A stretch of 64,000 bases of DNA from Microcaldota archaeon (GTDB lineage: Archaea > Micrarchaeota > Micrarchaeia > Norongarragalinales > Norongarragalinaceae): assembly GCA_016207165.1 (NCBI GenBank), contig JACQQD010000008.1, positions 1 to 64,000 on the forward strand. Reading direction: 5' to 3'. The notes below the pieces were generated by a model that was given only the letters and a program-made list of their open reading frames with translations, searched no databases and had not been told where the DNA came from. Positions 20,357-29,490 of the stretch are shown piece by piece (the stretch's first letter is position 1; every line of letters begins with the position of its first letter). The position numbers and the translations under genes are program-made.

Positions 20357-20802
20357 TTGTTTTCCGCCAATTGCGCGTACACGGTGCCGGCTTCGTCTTT
20401 TTGCAAAAGGACGTCGACGTACTTGAGCGGCTTGGCGCTTTTGCGGATGGCGTTGTTGAGGCGGACGTCGACGTGGACGGCGGCGCCTTTCATGTGCCGC
20501 TTGCAGAATTCTTGCAATAGGCTTAACGCTTTGTTTTGTTGTTTGAAGCGGGGCTTGCTGTGCGCTTTGGACAGGTTGACGGTGTACTTTCGTTCCAGGA
20601 CGAATTTTTTTTCCGCTTTTTTGGGTTCTTCGGCTTTGGACGCCTTTTCCGTCTTTTTTTCGTCCGGCGCCTTTTCAGCCGTTGCTTCTTCTTTGGCGGC
20701 TTGCGGGGCCTGGCGCTTGCCTTTCTCCAAGTCCTCTTCGCCTTTCATTTTGGCGTCGTCTTTCTTGGTTTGCGTCTTGTCTTCAAAGCGTTCTTCCGCC
20801 AT
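20353..20802 (-). CDS. rpl31e: Ribosomal protein L31e with charged N-terminal extension
   Basis: C-terminal ERKYTVNLSKA...DVRLNNAIRKSAKPLKYVDVLLQKDEAG; ~65 aa K/E/A-rich N-terminus. Confidence 0.92.
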   Translation of the reverse strand: MAEERFEDKTQTKKDDAKMKGEEDLEKGKRQAPQAAKEEATAEKAPDEKKTEKASKAEEPKKAEKKFVLERKYTVNLSKAHSKPRFKQQNKALSLLQEFCKRHMKGAAVHVDVRLNNAIRKSAKPLKYVDVLLQKDEAGTVYAQLAENK

Positions 20803-20977
20803 GCTTCGTGTTCACCTTGCCTTTGGTTTTCAGTTTGCTGGTTTTCCAGTGGCGTTGCTTGACGTTGCGCGTCACGCGCCGGTTGGTCTTCGCCATGGCG
20901 AAAATGGGCACGCGGCGGTTTTGCTGCAGCGCCTTACTGAGCTTTTTTTTCACGGTTCTCGTCTTGTTTCTTGCCAT
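20783..20977 (-). CDS. rpl39e: Ribosomal protein L39e
   Basis: MARNKTRTVKKKLSKALQQNRRVPIFAMAKTNRRVTRNVKQRHWKTSKLK. Confidence 0.92.
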   Translation of the reverse strand: MARNKTRTVKKKLSKALQQNRRVPIFAMAKTNRRVTRNVKQRHWKTSKLKTKGKVNTKHGGRTL

Positions 20978-20982
20978 GTACA

Positions 20983-21282
20983 TCACTTTCTCTTGAAGGT
21001 AATCTTCGGTTCCTTTTTGACGTCTTGGACTCGGCCCAGAATCGAGAGCAGTTGGCTTTCGGTGACTTTGCCGCGGATCTGCCCGCTTTGGACGAGTTGC
21101 ACCAGCAGTCCGACGAGCTGGTCGTACAAGTCCGGGTTGGCCAAGCGCACGTTTTGTATGCGCTCGAATGCGGGCCCGTCCAGGATTTTCTGCAGGATTT
21201 GTCGTTTCTGGTTTTCCTCCACGTGCTTCCGGCGCAGCTGATCGATTTTTTCCTGCTGCGCCTTCTGCCATTCTTCGTTCAT
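20983..21282 (-). CDS. PDCD5-related DNA-binding protein
   Basis: 99 aa: RRKHVEENQKRQILQKILDGPAFERIQNVRLANPDLYDQLVGLLVQLVQSGQI. Confidence 0.9.
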   Translation of the reverse strand: MNEEWQKAQQEKIDQLRRKHVEENQKRQILQKILDGPAFERIQNVRLANPDLYDQLVGLLVQLVQSGQIRGKVTESQLLSILGRVQDVKKEPKITFKRK

Positions 21283-21695
21283 GATGCCGCGGCCTTGTCC
21301 AACAGCGACCGGCCTTTCGCCGTCAGGATGCGGCCGGTTTTCTCTTTCTTGACCAGTCCTGCTTTTTCCAGTTGTTGGAGGGCCAATCGGATGCTTTTGC
21401 CGCCGGCTTTGCGGTGGTGTTGGGGCGAGACTTTGTGCTGGGTGCGGCCGCCGTATTTGTGGCGGAGGCGTTCGACGCCAACCGGCTTTCCGCCGGCGTA
21501 AAGCGTTCGCAGGATGGCGGCGCAGCGCACGAACCAGAAGTCTTCCTGCTCCGGCACGCGTTCGTTGTGCGGGGACAGTTTGACCAATCCGGCCCAAGGC
21601 GGGGGCGTGATGCCTTCCGTGGTTTGGAGCTGTTTGGCGACTTTGTTGATCAGTTCATTGACGGGAACGTCCAGTGCGGCCAATGGATATATCAC
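21279..21695 (-). CDS. rps19e: Ribosomal protein S19e
   Basis: WFVRCAAILRTLYAGGKPVGVERLRHKYGGR, SIRLALQQLEKAGLV. Confidence 0.95.
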   Translation of the reverse strand: MIYPLAALDVPVNELINKVAKQLQTTEGITPPPWAGLVKLSPHNERVPEQEDFWFVRCAAILRTLYAGGKPVGVERLRHKYGGRTQHKVSPQHHRKAGGKSIRLALQQLEKAGLVKKEKTGRILTAKGRSLLDKAAAS

Positions 21696-21741
21696 CTAGG
21701 ATGTTTCGCGCCGGTTTTCCTTCGGGCCAGGTTGACGGCCC

Positions 21742-22047
21742 TTAAGCATGAATTGGTTTCCGCTTGTAGGGAATGCGGCGCGTGGTATTACACTTCCGGC
21801 AGGCGTATAAAACCGTTTGGGTCCGCCGATTCTGGCGCACCAACAAGGTGTCGGAAGCAAAGGGCACGTGGCATTTCCGGCAGAAGGATTTCGCGTCCAA
21901 ATGCACGCGGTGTTTCATGGCCAGTCGCCGCGCTTTTTTGACGAGCCGAACGGCTTTTTCCGGGTCATGGGGCCAGGCGTGTTTGGCGTGTTCCAGGAGG
22001 TCTTGCGCGTCTTGAGTGACTTTGGTTTTTGGGGTTTTGGGTTTCAT
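21742..22047 (-). CDS. rnp4: RNase P protein component 4 (Rpp21)
   Basis: FCRKCHVPF ... LYACRKCNTTRRIPY zinc ribbon; neighbours are ribosomal genes. Confidence 0.88.
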   Translation of the reverse strand: MKPKTPKTKVTQDAQDLLEHAKHAWPHDPEKAVRLVKKARRLAMKHRVHLDAKSFCRKCHVPFASDTLLVRQNRRTQTVLYACRKCNTTRRIPYKRKPIHA

Positions 22048-23099
22048 AGCGGTTTTTCCTTGACGGGGTTGACCACGACGATGCGGGAACCATTGCGTCC
22101 GGTCAACTCGTTTTGGATGGCGTGCATGATGAGGACGGGGACGTGGGTTTTGGAGGGGTCGTTGAGGTGCGCGTAGGTTTCCGGCGCCGTCCACTCCAGG
22201 GTTTGCCCGAGAAATCCGTGGCGGAACTCGTGGCTGGCGATTTGGTGGAACCGCAGGCGTCTGGTTAGTTGAGGCGTCTCTTTTTCGTGGTCGGCTCCTT
22301 CTTGGCGCGAATCCGTGGCGTGGCGGCTGTATTGGGCGCGGCTGACTAAGAGAATCACGTCGCCTTGAGCTGGTTGGATGCCGCCGACGTACCCGGTTTG
22401 AGGAGTCGCGTTGGGGGAGGGTGAACGGGTTGTGGTTTCGCCGTAAATACCTCCTGGGATTTGAATGGCGCCCCGGATGATGCCTTCCGCCGCATCCTGG
22501 GGGTGGATTTGAAGGTCGGGGTGGAGCCGTCGGGCCACGGCCCACCACTCGTTGAGATCGCTTCGGCCCAGGTGGTGGCGCAGGCGGTCGGCAATGCCTT
22601 GTTTTTGGACGCGGGCGGCCAAAAGGTGTGCGGTTTTTCCTTGGAGGCGGTAGTATTCTTTGCCCATGAGGATGCCCGCGCTTTGCATGAGGTTCATCAA
22701 GCCGTATCCTTTCACGTCCCGGTGCAACACGCTGGCGTGCAGGAAAACCACGTTTCGGGGTGTCGCGTTCTCGGGTTGGACCGTCATGGTGCCCAGCGAG
22801 TAGTATCCCTTGACTTTGCCGCGGTGCTTGACGAGAATCAGGATTTTGACTCCGGTTCCAAACGCCCGTTCCGCGACTTCGTTTTCGTCCGGCAGTTTCG
22901 CGCGTTTGAATGCGGATTGCGTGGCTTGCCGAAGTTCGGACTTGATTCGTTCCTGCCGGACTTCAGGCAGGTTTCCGGGTTCGTAAATGAGTTCCAAACT
23001 GATGTTTTTGGTTTGCCTGCCCTGGGGGTTTCCATTGGCGTCCCTTCGTTTGCAGCGCAACGGGATTTCGACTGGCATGCATGGACTTGGGGGGGCCAC
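22044..23099 (-). CDS. Hypothetical protein
   Basis: 351 aa ORF; contains an HEFRHGF motif (HExxH-like, zincin not established). Confidence 0.65.
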   Translation of the reverse strand: MAPPSPCMPVEIPLRCKRRDANGNPQGRQTKNISLELIYEPGNLPEVRQERIKSELRQATQSAFKRAKLPDENEVAERAFGTGVKILILVKHRGKVKGYYSLGTMTVQPENATPRNVVFLHASVLHRDVKGYGLMNLMQSAGILMGKEYYRLQGKTAHLLAARVQKQGIADRLRHHLGRSDLNEWWAVARRLHPDLQIHPQDAAEGIIRGAIQIPGGIYGETTTRSPSPNATPQTGYVGGIQPAQGDVILLVSRAQYSRHATDSRQEGADHEKETPQLTRRLRFHQIASHEFRHGFLGQTLEWTAPETYAHLNDPSKTHVPVLIMHAIQNELTGRNGSRIVVVNPVKEKPL

Positions 23100-23114
23100 G
23101 GAAATAAAACCTGC

Positions 23115-23501
23115 TTACGGCGGGTTTCTTTTAAGGGATTTCTTCACGCATTCCAAGAGCTGTTTTCCGGCTTCGTCCCACTGGATGTAGGCGCTGTTGG
23201 GGTTGACTTGGGAGCTGTGAGCAATTTGGCCGAAAAAACCGAGTTGAAAGCCCGTCTGGTCGGCGACGATTTCCTGCAACGTTTCCCTGTTTAGCTCTTG
23301 GCGTGTCGCGTCCAAGACGTGGTGAAGCGGGGTTCCAGGTCGCGCGCTTTGCATGATTTTTTTTCGCAGTTTTTCCAGGTCCAACCGATTTGGATGGAAT
23401 TCGATTTGGACGGTGGTGTTTCCATTCCACGTGGTCTCGGAGATTTTTTGGATGTGGCCGGAGGCGTCCGTCAACCCGTACTTTTCGAGCAACTCGTGCA
23501 T
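23115..23501 (-). CDS. Hypothetical protein
   Basis: 128 aa ORF with same orientation as neighbours. Confidence 0.6.
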   Translation of the reverse strand: MHELLEKYGLTDASGHIQKISETTWNGNTTVQIEFHPNRLDLEKLRKKIMQSARPGTPLHHVLDATRQELNRETLQEIVADQTGFQLGFFGQIAHSSQVNPNSAYIQWDEAGKQLLECVKKSLKRNPP

Positions 23502-23516
23502 GACGTAATCAATCGG

Positions 23517-23612
23517 ATGGGCCTGGAGGGATTTAGGAACCCGGACCGCGGGAACCCAGGTTCCCCCAGTCCTTGGTAACCCCGACCCCTCCTGTTTTCA
23601 TGTGCGAATTGT
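23517..23612 (-). repeat. Mini-element E4 plus duplicated tRNA 3' end
   Basis: ATGGGCCTGGAGGGATTT at 23613-23630 and 23517-23534; minus-strand core GGGGTTACCAAGGACTGGGGGAACC..GGTTCCCGCGGTCCGGGTTC matches E1. Confidence 0.85.
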
Positions 23613-23613
23613 A

Positions 23614-23732
23614 TGGGCCTGGAGGGATTTGAACCCTCGGCCACCAGCTTTCCTAGCCAGCGCAGAGGGCGAAACCGTCCTTTGCGGTCGTATAAGACTG
23701 GCGCTCTAAAAACCAGGCTAAGCTACAGGCCC
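23614..23732 (-). tRNA. Intron-containing tRNA, anticodon read as TAT (Ile)
   Basis: Acceptor GGGCCTG/CAGGCCC (with wobble), D-stem GCTT/GAGC, anticodon stem CCAGT/GCTGG with C-T-TAT-A then ~41-nt intron, T-arm GAGGG-TTCAAAT-CCCTC. Confidence 0.8.
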
Positions 23733-23835
23733 GATGCGTATTTTTTGTGGGGCGCTAGGTTTTTAGTTGGGTGGCTTGGCGGGTGTTGGGCTGCAGGCCG
23801 GGACGTATATTAATTGGGCCGGTTTGGTTTTTTCC

Positions 23836-24333
23836 ATGGAGTTTGAGCGGTTGCACGCCAAGGACTTTGTGACGTTGGCGTCGGGGGCGTTGGGGTTTTT
23901 GGCGGTTTTCTTCGCGGTCTCCAGCTACTTCGTGGCGGCGTTGTTTGTGGCGTTGGCGGCGGTTTTGGACGCGTTGGATGGGCGGCTCGCGCGTTGGGAG
24001 GGTAAAGCCAACGCGTTCGGCCGGGAATTGGATTCGTTGTCGGATGCGGTGGCGTTTGGCGTGGCGCCGGCGTTTGCCGCGTTTTACTTGCAGGTCTTTT
24101 CGCCGTGGGTGTGGGTGTACGCCGCGTCGGCCGTCGTTTTTTTGGCGGCGGTGCTGGTGAGGCTGGCGCGGTTTAATTTGTATGCCGAAAAAAAAGTTTA
24201 CTTTGGGTTGCCCAGTCCCGCGGCCGCGGTTTTGCTGTTGGTGTTGGCGCCGGTGTTCGGCGCGTACTCGCCGGTGGCGTTTTTGGTGTTGGCGTACTTG
24301 ATGTTGGCGGATTTCTCGTTCAGGAAGCGCTGA
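23836..24333 (+). CDS. CDP-alcohol phosphatidyltransferase (PssA-like)
   Basis: DALDGRLARWEGKANAFGRELDSLSD matches DGxxARx8Gx3Dx3D. Confidence 0.9.
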   Translation: MEFERLHAKDFVTLASGALGFLAVFFAVSSYFVAALFVALAAVLDALDGRLARWEGKANAFGRELDSLSDAVAFGVAPAFAAFYLQVFSPWVWVYAASAVVFLAAVLVRLARFNLYAEKKVYFGLPSPAAAVLLLVLAPVFGAYSPVAFLVLAYLMLADFSFRKR

Positions 24334-24409
24334 AAAAAAGGAGTGCGGCGACCAGCATGCTGATGAGCATGAACATGTCCGCGCCTTGGAATCCCGGGTA
24401 ATTCAACAT
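24320..24409 (-). CDS. 29-aa membrane microprotein MLNYPGFQGADMFMLISMLVAALLFFSAS
   Basis: Hand-translated ORF downstream of argB; shares M-x-NYPGFQ-x2-D-x-FM with the 29491-29574 ORF. Confidence 0.65.
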   Translation of the reverse strand: MLNYPGFQGADMFMLISMLVAALLFFSAS

Positions 24410-24439
24410 GATTTTTTTTGGTTTACTTCGAAGAGTTAG

Positions 24440-25171
24440 TTAAATGTTTTGGCTGAAGGATTCCAAAAGTCCGTTGACCCACTGCACGGAAATGCCGTGG
24501 CGGGCGGCGTAGGTGGCGGAGAGGCTTTTGGGAATCATGCCTCCGGAAATGATTTGGGTGTCAATGAGTTGCTGGACTTGGGTTTTGTTCACGGTTTGAA
24601 GCACGCGTTTTCGGGTGGCGTCGGTGTAGATGCCGGGGACGTCGGAGGCCATGACGAGTTTTTGGGCGTCCAGGGCCACGGCGATTTGCGCGGCGGCGTG
24701 GTCGGCGTTGACGTTGTAGGTTTGGCTTCCGTCGTATGCGAGGCACGGCAGGATGACGGGTCCTTTTTGCAGGAAGGCGTGGATGGCGGCGTGGTTGACG
24801 TTGGTGATGGTGCCGACGAATCCGTAGTCGTAGTCGGACTCCATTTTTTTGGCGGACAAAACGCCGTCCAAATACGTGTGTTGGATGCCTTGTTGTTCGA
24901 GGAAATCGCCTAAGCGGAATCCGACGCGTCGAACCGTGTTCTGGACGACGTCAAGCGTGGCCTCGTCCGTGACGCGGATGCCGTCGTGGGTCTTGGGTTT
25001 AATGCCGAGGCGCAGGAGTTCGGCGTCGATTTGTTTTCCGGCGCCGTGCACGTAGACGACGCGCCTGTTTTTTTGGTGGACGCACGCGATTTGTTCGGCG
25101 GTTTTTGGCAACTGTTCGTTGGACAAGAGCTTGCCGCTGAGTTTGACTACGGTTACGTCAGGAAAGTGCAT
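24440..25171 (-). CDS. argB: Acetylglutamate kinase (amino-acid kinase family)
   Basis: VVKLSGKLL, YVHGAGKQID, YNVNADHAAAQIAVAL, ASDVPGIYTD; inside arg operon. Confidence 0.92.
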   Translation of the reverse strand: MHFPDVTVVKLSGKLLSNEQLPKTAEQIACVHQKNRRVVYVHGAGKQIDAELLRLGIKPKTHDGIRVTDEATLDVVQNTVRRVGFRLGDFLEQQGIQHTYLDGVLSAKKMESDYDYGFVGTITNVNHAAIHAFLQKGPVILPCLAYDGSQTYNVNADHAAAQIAVALDAQKLVMASDVPGIYTDATRKRVLQTVNKTQVQQLIDTQIISGGMIPKSLSATYAARHGISVQWVNGLLESFSQNI

Positions 25172-26096
25172 GGTGAATCAATCCGGTTTGTTCGTTGATT
25201 CCGAAGCGGCGGTTCATGTTTTGGACGGCTTGGCTGGCGGCTCCTTTGCCGAGGTTGTCGATGCTGCAAATCACGACCAGGCAGCCGCGGTCAAGCGCGA
25301 AGCCACCGAGAACGGCGTGGTGGGTGTGTTGGGTGTCGCGGAGGTTGGGCGGCTCGTCCTGGATGCGGATGAGGGGTTGGTTTTGGTAAGCGGCTTGGTA
25401 GGCGTTCTGGACGTCGGATTTTGTGACGCGGGGTTGGAGGAAGGCGTGGATGGTGCACAGCATGCCTCGGTAGACCGGTAGCACGTGGGGCGTGAAGTGG
25501 ATGGGTGCGGAAAGGAATTGCTGGATTTCGGGTTCGTGGCGGTGGCCTGTGACGTGGTAGGGCCACGCGTTGTCGCGGATTTTTTCCTGGTAGTTTTGTT
25601 CCAGGGTTTTTTTGCCGGCGCCGCTGTACCCGCTTTTGCCGTCAATGACGGCTTTCTCCAATAGTCCGGCGTCGTCCAGGGGTTTTAGGGCCAAGAGGCT
25701 GGCGGTGGCATAGCATCCGGGGTTGGCGGTGATGCGGTTTTTGGTTTTTGGGAATAGTTCGGGTAGGCCGTAATCGGCTTTTTCGGGGTGGGTGTGGGTT
25801 TGCTGGTACGTGGCTTGGTATGTTTCTTGGTTTTGGAAGCGAAAATCGGGGCCCAAGTCAATGAGGGGTGAGTCAAGCATTTTGGCCCATTGCATGCCGG
25901 TGCTGGCAGGGCCGCATAAAAAGGCCAAGTCCAGTTTTTCGTCGTTGATGGTCTGTGGCGTCCAAACGGAATTTGCGTCTCCGGTGGAATGCATGACGGT
26001 GACTTGGACGCCGGGGTGCTGGTGGAGGATGGACAATAGTTCTTGGGCGACGATGCCGGAGGTGCCGATGACGCCGACTTTTTTCACGGCTGGCAC
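25158..26096 (-). CDS. argC: N-acetyl-gamma-glutamyl-phosphate reductase
   Basis: KVGVIGTSGIVAQELL, ANPGCYATASLLAL, HEPEIQQFL, VYRGMLCTIHAFL. Confidence 0.94.
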   Translation of the reverse strand: MPAVKKVGVIGTSGIVAQELLSILHQHPGVQVTVMHSTGDANSVWTPQTINDEKLDLAFLCGPASTGMQWAKMLDSPLIDLGPDFRFQNQETYQATYQQTHTHPEKADYGLPELFPKTKNRITANPGCYATASLLALKPLDDAGLLEKAVIDGKSGYSGAGKKTLEQNYQEKIRDNAWPYHVTGHRHEPEIQQFLSAPIHFTPHVLPVYRGMLCTIHAFLQPRVTKSDVQNAYQAAYQNQPLIRIQDEPPNLRDTQHTHHAVLGGFALDRGCLVVICSIDNLGKGAASQAVQNMNRRFGINEQTGLIHHALS

Positions 26097-27181
26097 TCTC
26101 CGAGTATTTGGACGGCGTCGTCCAAGGTTTTTCCTTCGATGGTCAACGGTGGAAGCAAGCGCAGGGTTTCGTTGTGGCAGACGCTGACGAGGACGCCGCG
26201 GGCTTGGGCGTTTTGCTGGATTTTTTTGGCGTGGGGGTGGTCGGCGCCGAGCATGAGCCCCATGCCGCGCGGCTTCAGTCCGATGGATTCTAGTTTTTGT
26301 GTCAGGTTTTTGTGGGTTGCTTTTGTTCGGGCGTGCAGGTGCTGGTTTTTCATGACGTCGATGACGGCCAACGCCGCCGCACAGCTGACCGCGTTGCCGC
26401 CGAAGGTGGACCCGTGCGCGCCGGGGGAGAAGTCCAGGTCTTCGCGGTACAGGACGGCTCCAAGAGGCAGGCCGTTGGCCAGGGGTTTGGCGGTGGCCAC
26501 GACGTCGGGGGCGATGCCGAAATGCTGGAAGGCAAACCAGTTTCCGGTGCGGTACGCGGTTTGCACTTCATCGAGGACCAACAGCGCGTCGTTTTTTTCG
26601 CAGATTTCCGCGGCGTGTTTGAGGTAATCGCTGTCGGGAAGGTGGATGCCGCCTTCGCCTTGGATGGGTTCTACCACGAAGGCGGCGGTGTCTTTGGTGA
26701 CGGCGTCTTGCAGGGCGTCCGCGTCGTTGAAAGGCACGTGCGTGACGTGGGGTAAAAGCGGCTCGAATCCTTGGCGGTAGGTGGAGTGCGTCAGGGATAA
26801 GGCGCCCAGGGTTCGGCCGTGAAAGCCTTTGTGGCAGGCCACGAGGTGTTTTGATTTTTTGCGGGAGAGCTTGATGGCGGTTTCCATGCTTTCGGTGCCG
26901 GAGTTGGTTAGAAAACAGCATGACGTGCCGGATAGTTCTGTTAGGGTTTCGGCGAGTTTCAGTTGCGTGTCTTGGATGTGGACGTTGGAGGCGTTGACCA
27001 TTTGGGTGCATTGGCGTTGGATGGCTTTCGCTACGTGGGGGTTGGCGTGTCCCACGATGGCGGTTCCAATGCCTCCCGTCAAGTCGGTGAAGCGTTGGCC
27101 GTTTTCGTCCCAGAGGGTGGCGTTTTGTGCTTTGGTCATCGTCAGGCCGGTGCGGTTAAACGCGTTGGACAGAAAGCGCAT
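26084..27181 (-). CDS. argD: Acetylornithine aminotransferase
   Basis: LTNSGTESMETAIKLSRK, FHGRTLGALSLT, EPIQGEGGIH, LDEVQTAYRTG, HGSTFGGNAV. Confidence 0.94.
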   Translation of the reverse strand: MRFLSNAFNRTGLTMTKAQNATLWDENGQRFTDLTGGIGTAIVGHANPHVAKAIQRQCTQMVNASNVHIQDTQLKLAETLTELSGTSCCFLTNSGTESMETAIKLSRKKSKHLVACHKGFHGRTLGALSLTHSTYRQGFEPLLPHVTHVPFNDADALQDAVTKDTAAFVVEPIQGEGGIHLPDSDYLKHAAEICEKNDALLVLDEVQTAYRTGNWFAFQHFGIAPDVVATAKPLANGLPLGAVLYREDLDFSPGAHGSTFGGNAVSCAAALAVIDVMKNQHLHARTKATHKNLTQKLESIGLKPRGMGLMLGADHPHAKKIQQNAQARGVLVSVCHNETLRLLPPLTIEGKTLDDAVQILGECQP

Positions 27182-27187
27182 GGAGCC

Positions 27188-28321
27188 TCACGTCGTGTAG
27201 GCGGTGTTGAATGCGACGTATTTGGTGGTCAGGTCGCAGCCGTAGAAGGTGGCGGTGGTGGCGCCCATGTCTAAGTCCACGTTGATGCGGACGGGGTTGG
27301 TCGGCGCGTTCCAGGCAAACGGTTGGATGGCGTGGTTGTGAAAGACCAGGGCGTCGTTGACGTGGATTTTGACGGTTTGGGGGTTAAAGTCGGTGTTCGC
27401 GGCGCCCAGGGCGGCCACCAGGCGGCCGACGTTGGGTTCGGTTCCGCAAAACGCGGTTTGAACCAGGGCGTTGTGGAGGATGGCTTTCGCCACGGCCTGG
27501 GCTTGTTGCATGTGGCAGGCGTTTTTGATGGTCAGTTCAAAGGTTTGTTGCGTTCCTTCTCCGTCGGCGACAATGGATTTCGCCAACTTCAGGCAGACTT
27601 TCTTGAGGACGTGCTGGAACGCGGTTGGGTCCACGGGTCCGGCCAGGCCGTTGGCCAACAGCATGACGGTGTCGTTGGTGCTTTGGCAGCCGTCTACGCT
27701 GATGCGGTTGAAAGTTTCGTTGACCGCGGTTTTCAGGTGCTCGTGTGCGTCGGTGGCAGCGATTTTCGCGTCAGTGAAAACAAAGCAGAGCATGGTGGCC
27801 ATGGCGGGGTTGATCATGCCTGCGCCTTTGGCCACCGCCACGATGCGCGCCGGTCCGACGCGCGCCGAGGCGTACTTGAGGGTTTGGTCCGTGGTTTGAA
27901 TGGCGGTCGTGGCGTTGAGCCAAGCGGAAGCGGTGTTGTTCAGGCAGATGCGTTCCAACCCGGATTCAATGGCGGAGACGTCCAGGGGTTTGCCGATGAT
28001 GCCGGTGCTGGCCAGGGCGACGTGGCGGGGGTTGACGTGGAATTGTTTGGCGGCGTGTTGCGCGATGCGGTGGCAGTCCGCCATTCCTTGGGAGCCGTTG
28101 GCCGCGTTGGCGTTGCCGGAGTTCACGACGACCAGTTGCGCGGTGCCTTGCAGGCGCTGGTTGTATTGGTTGGGGGGCGCGGCGAAGCGGTTGGCGGTGT
28201 TCACGCAGGCAAACGACGCGGGGGTGGTGCTGTAAAAGACGGCGAGGTCTCTGGATTTTTTTCGGAGTCCTACGTGTTCGCCGCCGCACAGGATGCCTTG
28301 GATGGGTTGGTCTTCAAACAT
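27188..28321 (-). CDS. argJ: Bifunctional ornithine acetyltransferase/N-acetylglutamate synthase
   Basis: VVVNSGNANAANG, KGAGMINPAMATMLCF (autocleavage motif), SVDGCQSTNDTVMLLANG. Confidence 0.95.
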   Translation of the reverse strand: MFEDQPIQGILCGGEHVGLRKKSRDLAVFYSTTPASFACVNTANRFAAPPNQYNQRLQGTAQLVVVNSGNANAANGSQGMADCHRIAQHAAKQFHVNPRHVALASTGIIGKPLDVSAIESGLERICLNNTASAWLNATTAIQTTDQTLKYASARVGPARIVAVAKGAGMINPAMATMLCFVFTDAKIAATDAHEHLKTAVNETFNRISVDGCQSTNDTVMLLANGLAGPVDPTAFQHVLKKVCLKLAKSIVADGEGTQQTFELTIKNACHMQQAQAVAKAILHNALVQTAFCGTEPNVGRLVAALGAANTDFNPQTVKIHVNDALVFHNHAIQPFAWNAPTNPVRINVDLDMGATTATFYGCDLTTKYVAFNTAYTT

Positions 28322-29483
28322 GGCTTTCTCCTTTTTCTTGGTGGTAGGCGTGGCGGAAGGGTGTGCCGGTTTTGACGCGTTCAAGGGACCGGTTGACGCT
28401 GTGGAGTTCGTCGGTCATGGCGGCTTTCAGTTTTTTGGGGTCAAACGCCATGTCGTGCACCCAGAGCGCCGTCATTTCGAGGCATGCGTCCATGGTGGCA
28501 AACGCCTCCAACAGGGTGGCCTTGGTTTCCTGGAAGTCGCGGTGGTAGCCCGACGGCAGGTTTTGTGTGGTGGCGGCGACGTGGGCGTACGCGGCGGAAA
28601 GCGCGGCGGTCCTGGCGCGCACCAGTTCCATGACGTCCGGGTTTTTCTTGTGGGGCATCAGCGAACTGCCGGTGCAAAGCTGGGAGGGTTTTTGAAGGAA
28701 CCCGTATTCGGTGGTGGAGTAAAGGAGGATGTCGCAGGAAAGCTTGTTGAGCGTCAAGGCGACTTGGTGGAGTGCGGAGAGGGTAAACAACTCGATTTTG
28801 CCGCGGCTGTTCTGGCAGTACAGCGTGTTGTTTTGGACTTTGGTAAATCCCAGTTCTTGGGCTTCTTTTTGGCGGTTTAGGTCTAGGCTGGATCCGAATC
28901 CGGCGGCGGAGCCCAGCGGGCTTTGGTCGTTGAGCGTCAAGGCGGCTTGCAGAACTAAGACGTCGTCTTCTAGGCTTTCGTGGAAGGACTCCAGCCACCT
29001 CGCTGTGGAGTAGGCCATGGCTTTTTGCATGTGCGTGTAGCCGGGCATGGGGTAGTCGGTCTTGGTTTTGGCCAAAATCGTGGCTTGGAGTTGGCGGATT
29101 TGATCTTGGACTTGCTGGAGCTGGTCTTTGGCGTACAAGCGAAGCATGGTCAGCGCCTGGTCGTTGCGGGAACGGCCGGCCTGGATGCGACGGCCTGTGT
29201 CGCCGAGTTTCTCGGTGAGGAATTCCTCAATGGCGGTGTGGCTGTCCTCTTGTTTTTGGGTGATGGAAAAGGTTCCGTTCTGCACGCGTGCGGAAAGTTC
29301 GTCCAGTGCGTTTTGGACTTGAGCGTTTTCATCCGCCGTCAGAACGCCGACGTCTTTGAGCGCGTGGGCGTGCGCACGGGTGCCGGCAATGTCGTAGGGA
29401 AGCAGCGGCTGGTCCAAGAGGTGGCCGTGGCCCACGGTGAACGCCATGACTTTTTCCGATACGGGTTGGTTCGTCCAAAGCAT
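28314..29483 (-). CDS. argH: Argininosuccinate lyase
   Basis: AGRSRNDQ, SQLCTGSSLMPHKKNPDVMEL signature; start taken at MLWTNQPVSEK. Confidence 0.94.
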   Translation of the reverse strand: MLWTNQPVSEKVMAFTVGHGHLLDQPLLPYDIAGTRAHAHALKDVGVLTADENAQVQNALDELSARVQNGTFSITQKQEDSHTAIEEFLTEKLGDTGRRIQAGRSRNDQALTMLRLYAKDQLQQVQDQIRQLQATILAKTKTDYPMPGYTHMQKAMAYSTARWLESFHESLEDDVLVLQAALTLNDQSPLGSAAGFGSSLDLNRQKEAQELGFTKVQNNTLYCQNSRGKIELFTLSALHQVALTLNKLSCDILLYSTTEYGFLQKPSQLCTGSSLMPHKKNPDVMELVRARTAALSAAYAHVAATTQNLPSGYHRDFQETKATLLEAFATMDACLEMTALWVHDMAFDPKKLKAAMTDELHSVNRSLERVKTGTPFRHAYHQEKGESHV

Positions 29484-29490
29484 GGGGAGG

